Shown one piece after another: positions 42,134 to 51,115 of a stretch of DNA of 64,000 nucleotides. Each line of letters starts with the position of its first letter. The first letter of the stretch is position 1. The position numbers and the translations under genes are program-made. This stretch comes from Promicromonospora panici. GTDB taxonomy: Bacteria > Actinomycetota > Actinomycetes > Actinomycetales > Cellulomonadaceae. Below the pieces are notes generated by a model, which saw only the letters and a list, made by a program, of their open reading frames with translations, searched no databases and was not told the origin of the DNA. Location of the stretch: positions 1 to 64,000 of the forward strand of contig NZ_UWYY01000004.1 of NCBI RefSeq assembly GCF_900608595.1. The letters run 5' to 3'.

Positions 42134-43666
42134 TCAGCCGAAGTTGACGCCCTGGGCCAGCGGCAGCTCGGTCGAGTAGTTCACCGTGTTCGTCGCGCGG
42201 CGCATGTACTGCTTCCAGGCGTCCGAGCCGGACTCGCGCCCGCCGCCCGTCGACTTCTCGCCGCCGAATGCGCCACCGATCTCCGCGCCGGAGGTGCCGA
42301 TGTTGACGTTCACGATGCCGCAGTCCGAGCCCACCTCGGACAGGAACGTCTCGGCCTCACGCACGTCCAGCGTGAAGATCGACGACGACAGGCCCTGCGG
42401 CACGTCGTTGTGGATCGCGATCGCCTCGGGCAGCTCCGAGTAGGACAGCACGTACAGGATCGGCGCGAACGTCTCGCGCTTGACGACGTCGGCCTGCCCC
42501 GGCATGCGCACGATCGCCGGCTGGACGTAGGCGGCGTCCTCGGCGCCCGGCACGGTGACCGAGGCACCGCCCACGACAAGCTCGCCGCCCGCGGCCACGG
42601 CCTCGTCGATCGCGACGAGCATGTGCTCGCGCGCGACGACGTCGACCAGCGGGCCGACCAGCGTGCCGTCGGTACGCGGGTCCCCGACCGGCAGGCCGGT
42701 GTAGACCTTCGCGAGCCGCGCGACGACGTCGTCCACGATGGACTCGTGCACGATCAGGCGGCGCAGCGACGTGCAGCGCTGCCCCGCCGTGCCCGCGGCG
42801 GAGAACACCGCGCCGCGCACCGCGAGGTCGAGGTCCGCGGACGGCGCCACGATCGCCGCGTTGTTGCCGCCCAGCTCCAGCAGGTACCGGCCACCGCGCG
42901 CGGCGACGACGGGCGCGACCTGCTGTCCCATCCGCTCGGACCCGGTCGCCGAGACGAGCGCCACCCGCGGGTCCGCGACGAGCGCCTCGCCGGCCTCGCG
43001 GTCCCCGAGGAGAAGCTGCGAGACGCCCGCCGGGAACCCGGCCTCGGCCAGCGCCCGGTCGAGCAGCGCGGCGGCGCCGACGGCGGACAGCAGCGTCTTC
43101 TCGCTCGGCTTCCACACCACGGTGTCGCCGCAGACGAGCGCGACCGCCGTGTTCCAGGACCACACGGCCACCGGGAAGTTGAACGCGCTGATCACGCCGA
43201 CGACGCCCATCGGGTGCCACGTCTCCATGAGGCGGTGGCCCGGGCGCTCCGACGGCATGGTGCGCCCGCCGACCTGCCGCGACAGCCCGACGGCGAAGTC
43301 GCAGATGTCGATCATCTCCTGGACCTCGCCCAGGGCCTCGCTGGTGATCTTGCCCGCCTCGATCGTGACGAGCTCGGCCAGGTCGGCCTTGTGCTCGGTG
43401 AGCAGCTCGCCCAGGCGCTTGATGACCTGGCCGCGCACGGGGGCGGGCACGGAGCGCCACGTCGTGAAGGCGTCGGCGGCCCGCCCGACGACGGTGGCCG
43501 CCTCCGCGGCGCCGTCGCGGCGGAGCTCCAGCAGCGTCTGCCCGGACAGCGGCGACACGACGGGCAGACCAGTTCCGGAGGGCACGGTGGCGCCCAGCCG
43601 CTCCAGGGCGGCGAGGGCGGCGTCCCGCAGCTCGGTCGTCAGCGGGGTGATGGTCGTGGTGCTCAT
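42134..43666 (-). CDS. amaB: ALDH7-type aldehyde dehydrogenase (piperideine-6-carboxylate / aminoadipate semialdehyde dehydrogenase)
   Basis: A 510-residue NAD(P)-dependent aldehyde dehydrogenase. The catalytic Cys is in 'GTAGQRCTSLRR' and the general-base Glu in 'YLLELGGNNAAI'. The NAD fold has 'VSATGSERMGQQVAP'. 'GGEKSTGGGRESGSDAWKQY' near the C-terminus is characteristic of ALDH7. In lysine catabolism this enzyme oxidises 2-aminoadipate 6-semialdehyde to 2-aminoadipate. The neighbours (a DUF1338 enzyme and an amino acid oxidase) support that role. ATG 43666 overlaps the upstream stop (ATGA). A strong bidirectional terminator follows. Confidence 0.88.
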   Translation of the reverse strand: MSTTTITPLTTELRDAALAALERLGATVPSGTGLPVVSPLSGQTLLELRRDGAAEAATVVGRAADAFTTWRSVPAPVRGQVIKRLGELLTEHKADLAELVTIEAGKITSEALGEVQEMIDICDFAVGLSRQVGGRTMPSERPGHRLMETWHPMGVVGVISAFNFPVAVWSWNTAVALVCGDTVVWKPSEKTLLSAVGAAALLDRALAEAGFPAGVSQLLLGDREAGEALVADPRVALVSATGSERMGQQVAPVVAARGGRYLLELGGNNAAIVAPSADLDLAVRGAVFSAAGTAGQRCTSLRRLIVHESIVDDVVARLAKVYTGLPVGDPRTDGTLVGPLVDVVAREHMLVAIDEAVAAGGELVVGGASVTVPGAEDAAYVQPAIVRMPGQADVVKRETFAPILYVLSYSELPEAIAIHNDVPQGLSSSIFTLDVREAETFLSEVGSDCGIVNVNIGTSGAEIGGAFGGEKSTGGGRESGSDAWKQYMRRATNTVNYSTELPLAQGVNFG

Positions 43667-45066
43667 CGCAGTGCTCCTGTGGTGGTGGTGAGGGTGGCCG
43701 GATCGACGCCGAGGGTCTCGGCGGCGCCGGTGAGCGACCTGGCCACCTGGTCGGCGTACAGGTCGAAGGGGTCGAACAGAGCGCGGCCGAGGGCGCCCGC
43801 CATCCAGTCGGCGTCCCGGTCGGTGCCCTCCTGGCTGGCGTCCTTCGCGCCGTCCGAGGTCAGGTTGGACTGGAAGATGCCGGCCGCGGACCGGGGCAGG
43901 AAGTCCTCGTAGACGACGGGCTCGCGGCGCACTCCGCCGGTTCCGCCCGGGTCCACCTCGTAGGTGAACCAGCCCAGACCCTGGTCGGCGAGCGCCGCCT
44001 CGGTGGTCGGGAACGTCTTCTGCCAGACGCCCCGGGCGAGCTCCTGGCGCTGGGCCTCGTTGAAGCCAGAGTCGTCGGCGCGGGCAGCGGCGGCGGCCTC
44101 GTCGATCTCGATCACCGCGGAGTCGTAGGCGGCGCGACCCTCGCGGGTCAGCGCGATGCCGCGGGCCTCGACCTCGCCGAACCGCACGCGCAGGGAGTCG
44201 CTGACGATCTCGCCGTCGGCGGTGCGGAAGGTGCGCGGTTCGGCGAGCGCGCGGAACGACGTCTGGCGGAGCAGCACGTCGGGGCCTTCCCAGCGCGGCG
44301 GGCCCTGGATCGCGTCGATCATCGTGATGCCGCGAGCCTCCATGCGGGCGTACAGGTCGTCGATGTCGAGCACGCGGGGCGTGAGGTGGTTGATGTGCGT
44401 GGACGCGATGCCGCCGATGTCGGCCGCGACGGCGCTGACGCCCTCCAGCTCTCGGTACCAGGCCTGGTCCACGGGTTCGCGGGACAGCTCGAACGCCTCG
44501 GTCGCCAGGCGCAGGAACTCCGCCGCCTGGTCCTCGGGGAGGCCGCCCTCGGCCTCGGCCCGGTCGGCGAGGGCGAGCAGCTCGGGGCCGAACAGCGTGC
44601 GGGCGGCGAGGAAGCTCTCCAGGCGCCGTTCGAGGTCCGCGGTGAAGAACCGGCGGTCGGCCGGAACGAGCATCGACGTGAAGACCCGGAACGGGTTGCG
44701 CGCCAGCTCCGCGCGCTCGATGGGACGGAACGCCGTCGAGATGACGGGGACCGAGCTGGACGAGGCGTCACGCAGGTCGTAGAACCCGACGGGGTGCATG
44801 CCCATCGCGCCGAAGATCCGCGCGACCTGCGACATCTCGGTCGGTGTGCCGACCCGGATCGCGCCGTGCCGCTCCGCGGTGACGCGCGCGATGGAGCCGA
44901 GCCGTTCGGCGTCCGCCCCGTGCTGCGCCACGAAGTCGGCGTTGACCTCGTGCGACACGTCCAGCAGCGTCGTGTAGGCGGGCACCTCCTTGCCGTACAT
45001 GTCCGAGAGGCTGCGTGCGAACGCGGCCCTCAGCTGCCAGGGCTCGAGGAACGTCGGTGCCGGCAT
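43663..45066 (-). CDS. hglS: 2-oxoadipate dioxygenase/decarboxylase HglS (DUF1338)
   Basis: The 467-residue protein belongs to DUF1338, whose characterised member HglS converts 2-oxoadipate and O2 to D-2-hydroxyglutarate and CO2 with a non-haem iron. Expected ligands are present: His and Arg in 'ERHGAIRVGT', His in 'HINHLTPRV', and Glu in 'VRFGEVEARG'. ATG 45066 has AGGAGA 7 nt upstream. It lies between an amino acid oxidase and an ALDH7 gene in a tight operon, which fits lysine or pipecolate breakdown. An aminoadipate aminotransferase would also be needed and is not seen here. Confidence 0.9.
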   Translation of the reverse strand: MPAPTFLEPWQLRAAFARSLSDMYGKEVPAYTTLLDVSHEVNADFVAQHGADAERLGSIARVTAERHGAIRVGTPTEMSQVARIFGAMGMHPVGFYDLRDASSSSVPVISTAFRPIERAELARNPFRVFTSMLVPADRRFFTADLERRLESFLAARTLFGPELLALADRAEAEGGLPEDQAAEFLRLATEAFELSREPVDQAWYRELEGVSAVAADIGGIASTHINHLTPRVLDIDDLYARMEARGITMIDAIQGPPRWEGPDVLLRQTSFRALAEPRTFRTADGEIVSDSLRVRFGEVEARGIALTREGRAAYDSAVIEIDEAAAAARADDSGFNEAQRQELARGVWQKTFPTTEAALADQGLGWFTYEVDPGGTGGVRREPVVYEDFLPRSAAGIFQSNLTSDGAKDASQEGTDRDADWMAGALGRALFDPFDLYADQVARSLTGAAETLGVDPATLTTTTGALR

Positions 45067-45080
45067 CGGTCTCTCCTGTC

Positions 45081-46298
45081 TCAGATGATGTTCGACTCGG
45101 GGCCTCGTCGCCCCGAGCTCGTGGTGGTCGTCTTCGCGCCGGGCCCGGCGAACCGGTCGGCACTGAACCCGGACACGTCGATCCGGGGTGTGCGGCCCGC
45201 GTACAGGTCGCGCACGACCTCGCCGACGGCGGGCGCCTGCAGGAACCCGTGCCCGGAGAAGCCGGCGGCGTACAGCACGCGGCCGGGTACGTCCGTCGCC
45301 TCGCCGATGAGGGCGTTGTGGTCGGGCGTCATCTCGTAGAGCCCTGCCCAGCCGCGCGCGACCGGCACGTCGACCAGGCCAGGGGCGCAGGCGCCGATCG
45401 CATCGCGCAGCAGCGGCAGCCACCCCGGGTCGTAGGTGCGCTCGAACGCGATCGGGGTCGCGGGGTCGGCGATGCCGAGCAGCAGGCCGCCGGGCTCGGC
45501 GTTGTGGAAGTAGAAGGTGGTGCCGTAGTCGATGGTGAACGGGATGCGCGGCGGCGCGGGGTCCAGCGGCGGGGTGAAGCCGATCTGCCGCCGGTACGGG
45601 TCGACGGGCAGGTCCAGCCCCGCCTTGGTGGCCAGGTCCCGGGTCCACGCCCCGGTGCACAGCACGACGGCGCCCGTGCGCACCCGCCCCTGGCTGGTCC
45701 AGACGGCGACGACCTGGTCGCCCCGGGTCTCGACGTCGGACACCGTGACGTGCGTGCGGACGCGTCCGCCGTACCGCTCGACGCCGTCCGCATACCCCTC
45801 GACGACGGCGAGCGGGTGGGCGAACCCGTCGCGCGCGGCGTAGGCGGCACCGGCGTAGCGGTCGGCGTCGACATACGGGTTGAGGCGGCGGACGGCGTCC
45901 CGGCCGAGCATGCGGCTCGCCACGCCGCGCTCGTTCTGCATGGCCACCGACTCCTCGAACAGGGCGACGTCGGCGGCGTGGGGCAGGAGGAACAGGTAGC
46001 CCGGCTGCTGCAGCCCGATGTCCGCGCCCGGGCGGTTGGCGAAGTCCTCGTACAGCTCCAGGCTGCGGTTGCCGAGGTCGACGTTCGCCGGGTCGGAGAA
46101 CTGCGCGCGCACTCCCCCGATGGGCTTGCCCGAGCTGCCCGAGGCGAGCTCGTCGGCCTCCAGGAGCAGCACGTCGACGCCGTCCTCGGCGAGGTGGAAC
46201 GCGACGGACGCGCCGAGCGCGCCGCCGCCGACCACCACCACCTCAGCCAGCGCGGGGAGCGGTCCCCGCCGGTCCGCGGGGTGCCGTGCTGAGGTCAT
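45081..46298 (-). CDS. amaA: FAD-dependent amino acid oxidase (DAO family, probable L-pipecolate oxidase)
   Basis: A 405-residue flavoprotein. The dinucleotide-binding motif is near the start ('VVVVGGGALGASVAFHLAED') and the acidic end of the fold is 'LLLEADELASG'. The late 'YEMTPDHNALIGEA' and 'GFSGHGFLQAP' are typical of SoxB/DadA-like oxidases. The family includes sarcosine, D-amino acid and pipecolate oxidases. The operon context with HglS and ALDH7 favours oxidation of L-pipecolate to piperideine-6-carboxylate (an AmaA role), but this is inference. No ribosome site is seen at ATG 46298; CAGGAT 6 nt upstream could be a leaderless -10. Confidence 0.82.
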   Translation of the reverse strand: MTSARHPADRRGPLPALAEVVVVGGGALGASVAFHLAEDGVDVLLLEADELASGSSGKPIGGVRAQFSDPANVDLGNRSLELYEDFANRPGADIGLQQPGYLFLLPHAADVALFEESVAMQNERGVASRMLGRDAVRRLNPYVDADRYAGAAYAARDGFAHPLAVVEGYADGVERYGGRVRTHVTVSDVETRGDQVVAVWTSQGRVRTGAVVLCTGAWTRDLATKAGLDLPVDPYRRQIGFTPPLDPAPPRIPFTIDYGTTFYFHNAEPGGLLLGIADPATPIAFERTYDPGWLPLLRDAIGACAPGLVDVPVARGWAGLYEMTPDHNALIGEATDVPGRVLYAAGFSGHGFLQAPAVGEVVRDLYAGRTPRIDVSGFSADRFAGPGAKTTTTSSGRRGPESNII

Positions 46299-46404
46299 GC
46301 ACGCATCCTGCCACGCGCTCCGGCGGATGTGGGCACTCGCCGGAACTCTTCCTGCGCAACGACTGAACCCAAGGCGAAACCCCCGCTCCCCCGGCCCATC
46401 CCGC

Positions 46405-46445
46405 CGAAGTAGAACCCTGGCGAGGTAGGACTGTTCTACCTCGCG
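46405..46445. repeat. 16-nt-unit palindromic repeat family B, short array
   Basis: It reads CGAAGTAGAACCCTGG, then CGAGGTAGGACTG, then the inverted TTCTACCTCG. The inner part forms a hairpin (CGAGGTAG with CTACCTCG). The reverse unit supplies the TAG stop of zur at 46436-46438. A longer array of the same unit is at 55616-55718. Confidence 0.82.
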
Positions 46446-46837
46446 GCGGCGGCGCGGCAGTCCGCGCAGGTGCCCCACAGCTCGATCGTGTGCTCGATGT
46501 CGTCGAAGCCCTGGGCCGCGGCCACCTTCGAGGCCCACGCCTCGACGGTGGGGCCATCGATCTCGACGGTCCGGCCGCACTGCCGGCACACCAGGTGGTG
46601 GTGGTGCTCGCGCCGCGCACACCGGCGGTAGAGGCTCTCGCCGTCCTCGGCGCGCAGCACGTCGACCTCGCTCGCGTCCGCGAGCGCCTGCAGCGCCCGG
46701 TAGACGGTGGCGAGGCCGACGGACTCGCCGCGGGCGCGGAGGGTCTCGTGCAGCTGCTGGGCCGAGCGGAAGTCGGCGAGCTCGTCGAGGGCCTCGACGA
46801 CGGCTGTCCGCTGGCGGGTCATTCGTGCTGCGGCCAT
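46436..46837 (-). CDS. zur: Zinc uptake regulator Zur (Fur family)
   Basis: A 133-residue Fur-family repressor. The winged HTH has 'RSAQQLHETLRARGESVGLA' and 'TVYRALQALADA'. The metal sites show 'CARREHHHHLVCRQCG' and the C-terminal 'CADCR', giving the two CxxC pairs for structural zinc. It is the last gene of znuA-znuC-znuB-zur and overlaps znuB by ATGA. A 15-bp Zur-type palindrome covers the znuA start, so it probably represses its own operon when zinc is plentiful. Its stop codon lies in a family-B repeat. Confidence 0.92.
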   Translation of the reverse strand: MAAARMTRQRTAVVEALDELADFRSAQQLHETLRARGESVGLATVYRALQALADASEVDVLRAEDGESLYRRCARREHHHHLVCRQCGRTVEIDGPTVEAWASKVAAAQGFDDIEHTIELWGTCADCRAAAAR

Positions 46838-47772
46838 CAGCGGCACTCCTTTGCGGCGGCCGCCGCACGTTCTGTTGCGGCGGCAGGCAGGTCGACGTCG
46901 TCGGGCAGGTCGGGATGCGGGTCGTGGGTGGGGCGCCGTCGGGTCAGGAGCGGTGCCACCAGGGACACCACCGCGTAGACCGCGATGGCGAGCACAACGA
47001 TAGTCGCGCCGGGCGACACGTTGTACCAGTAGGTGATGGTGAGCCCGGACACGCAGACGACGACGCCGACGACGCACGCCGTCAGCATGGTGCGCCCGAA
47101 GGCGTGCGTGACCTGCTGGGCCACGGCCACGGGCACGATCATCAGCGCGCTGACCAGGAGCAGGCCGACGACGCGCATGGCGACCGTGACCGTGAGCGCC
47201 GACACGACGGCGACGACGATGTTCAGCGCCCAGACGGGCAGCCCGGACGCGATGGCGAACTCTTCGTCGTGGCTCGCCGAGAACAGCGCGTGTCGCAGGC
47301 CGACGCCGATCGCCAGGACCACGAGCGAGAGCACGACGGTGAGCCAGAGGTCGGCGTCGGACACGGTGGAGATCGAGCCGAACAGGTACTGCATGAGGTT
47401 CCCGGAGGATCCGCCGGCGATCCCGATGAGCAGGACGCCGCCGGCGATGCCGCCGTAGAACATGATCGCGAGGGCCAGATCGCCGGAGGTGCGGCCCCGG
47501 CGTCGGACGACCTCGATGAGGACCGAGCCGATCACCGCGGCGATCACCGCACCGGGGACGGCGAGGGCGTCGTCGGTGGTCAGCCCCATGCCCGCGCCGA
47601 CGAGCCAGCCGAGGGCGACGCCGGTCAGGGCGACGTGCCCGATCCCGTCGCCGAGCAGGGAGAGCTTTCGCTGCACCAGGTAGGTACCGACGACGGGCGC
47701 GGTCACGCCCACCAGCAGCGCGGCGATGAGCGCCCGCTGCATGAACGGGTCGGTCAGCATGAGCATGATCAT
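46837..47772 (-). CDS. znuB: Zinc ABC transporter permease ZnuB
   Basis: A 311-residue ABC-3 type permease with about eight helices. Typical segments are 'YLVQRKLSLLGDGIGHVALT' and 'MRVVGLLLVSALMIVPVAVA'. The C-terminal tail of about 40 residues is polar and contains His and Asp. ATG 47772 overlaps the ATPase stop (ATGA) and its own stop overlaps zur. It is the channel of the zinc importer encoded by the operon. Confidence 0.92.
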   Translation of the reverse strand: MIMLMLTDPFMQRALIAALLVGVTAPVVGTYLVQRKLSLLGDGIGHVALTGVALGWLVGAGMGLTTDDALAVPGAVIAAVIGSVLIEVVRRRGRTSGDLALAIMFYGGIAGGVLLIGIAGGSSGNLMQYLFGSISTVSDADLWLTVVLSLVVLAIGVGLRHALFSASHDEEFAIASGLPVWALNIVVAVVSALTVTVAMRVVGLLLVSALMIVPVAVAQQVTHAFGRTMLTACVVGVVVCVSGLTITYWYNVSPGATIVVLAIAVYAVVSLVAPLLTRRRPTHDPHPDLPDDVDLPAAATERAAAAAKECR

Positions 47773-48590
47773 GGGCGCACCTCCAGGTCGAGGGCCCGGT
47801 TATCGGCGGTGTCGAGGGCGTTGTCGTCGGCATGCGGGTGCTGGTGCCGGTGCCCCGCCCGGTCGTGGTCCTGCCGGGCGCGCGGCGGGACGCCGTCGTG
47901 CACGACCTTGCCGTGCCGCAGCACGACGGCACGGGAGACGAGGGGTTCGAGCTCGCCGAGCTCGTGCAGCACGACGAGCACGGTGAGGCCGCCGTCGACC
48001 AGCCGCCGCATGGTGGCCGCGAACGCCTCCTGGCTGGCCATGTCGACGCCGGCGACGGGCTCGTCGAGGACGAGGAGGTCCGGCTCGCGGACCAGGGCGC
48101 GCGCGATGAGGATGCGCTGCTGCTGCCCGCCCGACAGGTGGTGCACCGGGTCGCGTACGCGGTCGGCGAGTCCCACCTGTTCGAGGGCTGCGTGGACCCG
48201 GTCGCGCCAGCCGCGCGGCAGGCGGAGCCGGCGGCCGTGCAGCAGGCCGGAGGCGACGACCTCCTGCACGGTCGACGGGATGCCGCCGCCCGCGCCGGCG
48301 CGCTGCGGCACGTAACCGATGCGGCTCCAGTCGACCGCCGCGCGCCGGCCGGCCCCGAGGGGCTCGCCGAGCAGCCGGACGGCGCCCTCCGACGGCGCGT
48401 TGATGCCGACGAGCGCCCGCACCAGGGTGGACTTGCCGGAGCCGTTCGCGCCGAGCAGGGCGACGACCTCGCCGGGAAGGACCGTCAGGTCGATGCCGCG
48501 CAGGATGTGGCTCGCGCCCGCACGAAAGTGCAGGCCGCGGGCCTCGATGACGGGTTCGCGCGTCTCGGTCACCTGCTTAGTGTCCGTCAT
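47769..48590 (-). CDS. znuC: Zinc ABC transporter ATP-binding protein ZnuC
   Basis: A 273-residue ATPase with Walker A 'GANGSGKSTLVR', signature 'LSGGQQQR' and Walker B 'LLVLDEPVAGVD'. The C-terminal tail has a His-rich stretch ('HDRAGHRHQHPHADD') that could bind or buffer zinc, as seen in some ZnuC proteins. ATG 48590 overlaps the znuA stop (ATGA). Confidence 0.92.
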   Translation of the reverse strand: MTDTKQVTETREPVIEARGLHFRAGASHILRGIDLTVLPGEVVALLGANGSGKSTLVRALVGINAPSEGAVRLLGEPLGAGRRAAVDWSRIGYVPQRAGAGGGIPSTVQEVVASGLLHGRRLRLPRGWRDRVHAALEQVGLADRVRDPVHHLSGGQQQRILIARALVREPDLLVLDEPVAGVDMASQEAFAATMRRLVDGGLTVLVVLHELGELEPLVSRAVVLRHGKVVHDGVPPRARQDHDRAGHRHQHPHADDNALDTADNRALDLEVRP

Positions 48591-49558
48591 TCGCAGACCA
48601 GGCCCTCCTCCAGCGCCGCGAGGTTGGCCTGCATCACGGAGACGTAGTCGTCGCCCGCGGCCGTGGCCTCCTCGGACAGACCCTCCAGCGGGTCGAGCAC
48701 GGCGGTGTCGACGCCCAGGTCAGAGGCGAGGGTCTCGGTGACCTTGGGGCTCACGAGCGTCTCGGAGTACAGGGTCTTGACGCCGCGCTCCTCCACCAGG
48801 TCGCCGATCTCGCGCAGACGCGCCGGGGACGGCTCCACCTCGGGGTCGAGCTCCGTGATGCCCACCTGCTCCAGCGCGTAGCGGTCCGCGAGGTAGCCGA
48901 AGGCCGTATGGCTGGTCACCAGCGTGGCGCCCTGGCAGGCCGCGAGGCCGTCCGCCATCTCCTGGTCCAGCTCGTCGAGCCGCTGGCCGAGGCGCAGGGC
49001 CCCGGCGGCGTACTCGTCGGCGTGCTCGGGGTCGGTCGCGGCCAGCTCGTCGGCGACTGCCTGCCCGACGGCGGCGAGCCGGCTCGGGTCCAGCCAGAAG
49101 TGGGGGTCGGTGGCGCCGTGCTCGTCGGCATGCTCGGCGTGCTCCTCCTCGGTCTCCCCCTCGTGCCCTTCCTCTTCCGCGTGCTCCACGAGCTCGGCCG
49201 CGTCGGCGGCGTCGACCACGTGCTCGGGGGCGCGGGCCTCGACGGCCTCGTCGACGGCGTTCTGGAAGCCCGACAGGTAGACGACCAGGTCGGCCGTGCC
49301 GACCTCCCGGACCTGCGCCGGGGAGAGCTCGAGGTCGTGCGGCTCGGCGGCCGGCGGCGTGAGATTGTCCACCGTGACCAGGTCGCCACCGATCTGCTGG
49401 GCGACGTACTGGAGCGGGTAGAACGACGCGAGCACCGTGACGCCGTCGGACTCCCCGGCCGTGCCGGTCGTTCCCTGAGCAGAGCAGCCGGCGAGGGTCG
49501 CCGTGCCGGCGAGAACGAGGCTGGTCAGGGCAGCGCCGACGGCGCGAGTCGATGTCAT
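48587..49558 (-). CDS. znuA: Zinc-binding lipoprotein ZnuA
   Basis: A 323-residue substrate-binding lipoprotein with lipobox 'LAGC' near residue 24. It is a cluster A-I metal-binding protein: 'PAAEPHDLELSPAQVREV' carries the first His. A His/Glu-rich acidic loop ('HAEHADEHGATDPHFW') is typical of zinc-specific members. 'TSHTAFGYLADRY' carries another His ligand. ATG 49558 is preferred over an in-frame GTG 15 bp upstream because that GTG lies inside the -10/Zur box. It is the first gene of the operon and diverges from glyS. Confidence 0.92.
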   Translation of the reverse strand: MTSTRAVGAALTSLVLAGTATLAGCSAQGTTGTAGESDGVTVLASFYPLQYVAQQIGGDLVTVDNLTPPAAEPHDLELSPAQVREVGTADLVVYLSGFQNAVDEAVEARAPEHVVDAADAAELVEHAEEEGHEGETEEEHAEHADEHGATDPHFWLDPSRLAAVGQAVADELAATDPEHADEYAAGALRLGQRLDELDQEMADGLAACQGATLVTSHTAFGYLADRYALEQVGITELDPEVEPSPARLREIGDLVEERGVKTLYSETLVSPKVTETLASDLGVDTAVLDPLEGLSEEATAAGDDYVSVMQANLAALEEGLVCE

Positions 49559-49595
49559 GAGAACGATTCTCACGCTTGTTGAGAACCGATGTCAA
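49558..49595 (-). promoter_or_regulatory. znuA promoter with Zur box over the -10 and start
   Basis: TTGACA (49590-49595) and GAGAAT (49566-49571) are separated by 18 bp, and the ATG lies 7 nt after the -10, so the mRNA is probably leaderless. TGAGAACGATTCTCA (49558-49572), a 7-1-7 palindrome like actinobacterial Zur boxes, covers the -10 and start site. Confidence 0.8.
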
Positions 49596-49656
49596 AGATC
49601 TGCTGCGAGAGGTCGGTCACGGGCTTATTCGCGCGGGCCTCAACCTGCCCGGACGG

Positions 49657-49662
49657 TAGGCT
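49657..49662 (+). promoter_or_regulatory. -10 element of glyS
   Basis: TAGGCT lies about 42 nt before GTG 49705. In contrast to its neighbours, glyS thus has a leader of roughly 35 nt with a normal GGAGAG ribosome site. No T-box-like structure fits in so short a leader. Confidence 0.5.
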
Positions 49663-49704
49663 GGGCGGACATTGTTTCCCACCTGTTCCCCTGGAGAGAC
49701 CCTC

Positions 49705-51111
49705 GTGTCCGACAAGTCAGTGCGCTCTGCGCAGACCGCCAAGCTCGACGCCGTCGTCTCGCTCGCCAAGCGACGAGGTTTCGTCTTCCCGTCGGGTGAG
49801 ATCTACGGCGGAACGCGTTCTGCGTGGGACTACGGCCCGCTCGGTGTGGAGCTCAAGGAGAACATCAAGCGCCAGTGGTGGCGTGCGATGGTCACGAGCC
49901 GCGACGACATCGTCGGCCTCGACTCGTCGGTCATCCTGCCCCGCCAGGTGTGGGTGGCGTCCGGCCACGTCGGCGTGTTCACCGACCCGCTCACCGAGTG
50001 CCTCTCGTGCCACAAGCGGTTCCGCGAGGACCAGATGCTCGAGGAGTTCGAGGAGAAGAAGGGCCGCCCGCCCGAGGGCGGCCTCGCCGAGATCGCCTGC
50101 TCCAACTGCGGCACCCGCGGCCAGTGGACCGAGCCCCGCGACTTCAACATGATGCTGAAGACGTACCTCGGCCCGGTGGAGGACGAGTCCGGCTTGCACT
50201 ACCTGCGCCCCGAGACCGCGCAGGGCATCTTCGTGAACTTCGCCAACGTCGCCGCGGCGGCGCGGAAGAAGCCGCCGTTCGGCATCGGCCAGATCGGCAA
50301 GTCGTTCCGCAACGAGATCACGCCGGGCAACTTCATCTTCCGCACGCGCGAGTTCGAGCAGATGGAGATGGAGTTCTTCGTCAAGCCCGGCGAGGACGAG
50401 GAGTGGCACCAGTACTGGATCGACAACCGCACCGACTGGTACACGGACCTCGGCATCTCTGCCGACAACCTGCGCCAGTACGAGCACCCCAAGGACAAGC
50501 TGTCGCACTACTCGACCCGCACCGTGGACATCGAGTACCGCTTCGGCTTCCAGGGCAGCGAGTGGGGCGAGCTCGAGGGCATCGCGAACCGTACGGACTT
50601 CGACCTGAAGACCCACACGGAGAGCTCGGGCAAGGACCTCGCGTACCGCGACCCGGTGACGAACGAGAAGTACTACCCGTACGTCATCGAGCCCGCCGCG
50701 GGCCTGACCCGGTCGCTCATGGCCTTCCTCGTCGAGGCGTACGCCGAGGACGAGGCGCCGAACACCAAGGGCGGCGTCGACAAGCGCACCGTCCTGCGGC
50801 TCGACCCGCGCCTGGCCCCGGTCAAGGCCGCGGTGCTCCCGCTGTCCAAGACGGCGGACCTCCTCCCGGCGTCCGAGAAGCTGGCCGCCGAGCTGCGCAA
50901 GTACTGGAACGTCGACTACGACGTGACGCAGGCGATCGGCAAGCGCTACCGCCGCCAGGACGAGATCGGCACGCCGTTCTGCATCACCGTCGACTTCGAC
51001 ACGCTCGACGACCAGGCGGTCACCATCCGGCACCGCGACACCATGCAGCAGGAGCGCGTGGCGCTGGACAAGGTGGTCGGTTACCTGGCCGGTCACCTCG
51101 TCGGGGCCTGA
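49705..51111 (+). CDS. glyS: Glycyl-tRNA synthetase (dimeric alpha2 type)
   Basis: Charges tRNA-Gly with glycine. The 468-residue protein is the homodimeric class II form used in actinobacteria. Motif 2 region is '[20 protein letters not shown]' and motif 3 region is '[20 protein letters not shown]'. Two CxxC pairs ('CLSCHKRF' and 'CSNCGTRG') suggest a zinc site. GTG 49705 has GGAGAG about 7 nt upstream; an earlier in-frame TTG at 49672 lacks a ribosome site. It diverges from znuA. Confidence 0.96.
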   Translation: MSDKSVRSAQTAKLDAVVSLAKRRGFVFPSGEIYGGTRSAWDYGPLGVELKENIKRQWWRAMVTSRDDIVGLDSSVILPRQVWVASGHVGVFTDPLTECLSCHKRFREDQMLEEFEEKKGRPPEGGLAEIACSNCGTRGQWTEPRDFNMMLKTYLGPVEDESGLHYLRPETAQGIFVNFANVAAAARKKPPFGIGQIGKSFRNEITPGNFIFRTREFEQMEMEFFVKPGEDEEWHQYWIDNRTDWYTDLGISADNLRQYEHPKDKLSHYSTRTVDIEYRFGFQGSEWGELEGIANRTDFDLKTHTESSGKDLAYRDPVTNEKYYPYVIEPAAGLTRSLMAFLVEAYAEDEAPNTKGGVDKRTVLRLDPRLAPVKAAVLPLSKTADLLPASEKLAAELRKYWNVDYDVTQAIGKRYRRQDEIGTPFCITVDFDTLDDQAVTIRHRDTMQQERVALDKVVGYLAGHLVGA

Positions 51112-51115
51112 GCCG

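Noticed and set aside
49657..49704. T-box or other riboswitch before glyS
   Set aside because: The leader is about 35 nt, too short for a T-box, and no specifier or T-box sequence is seen.
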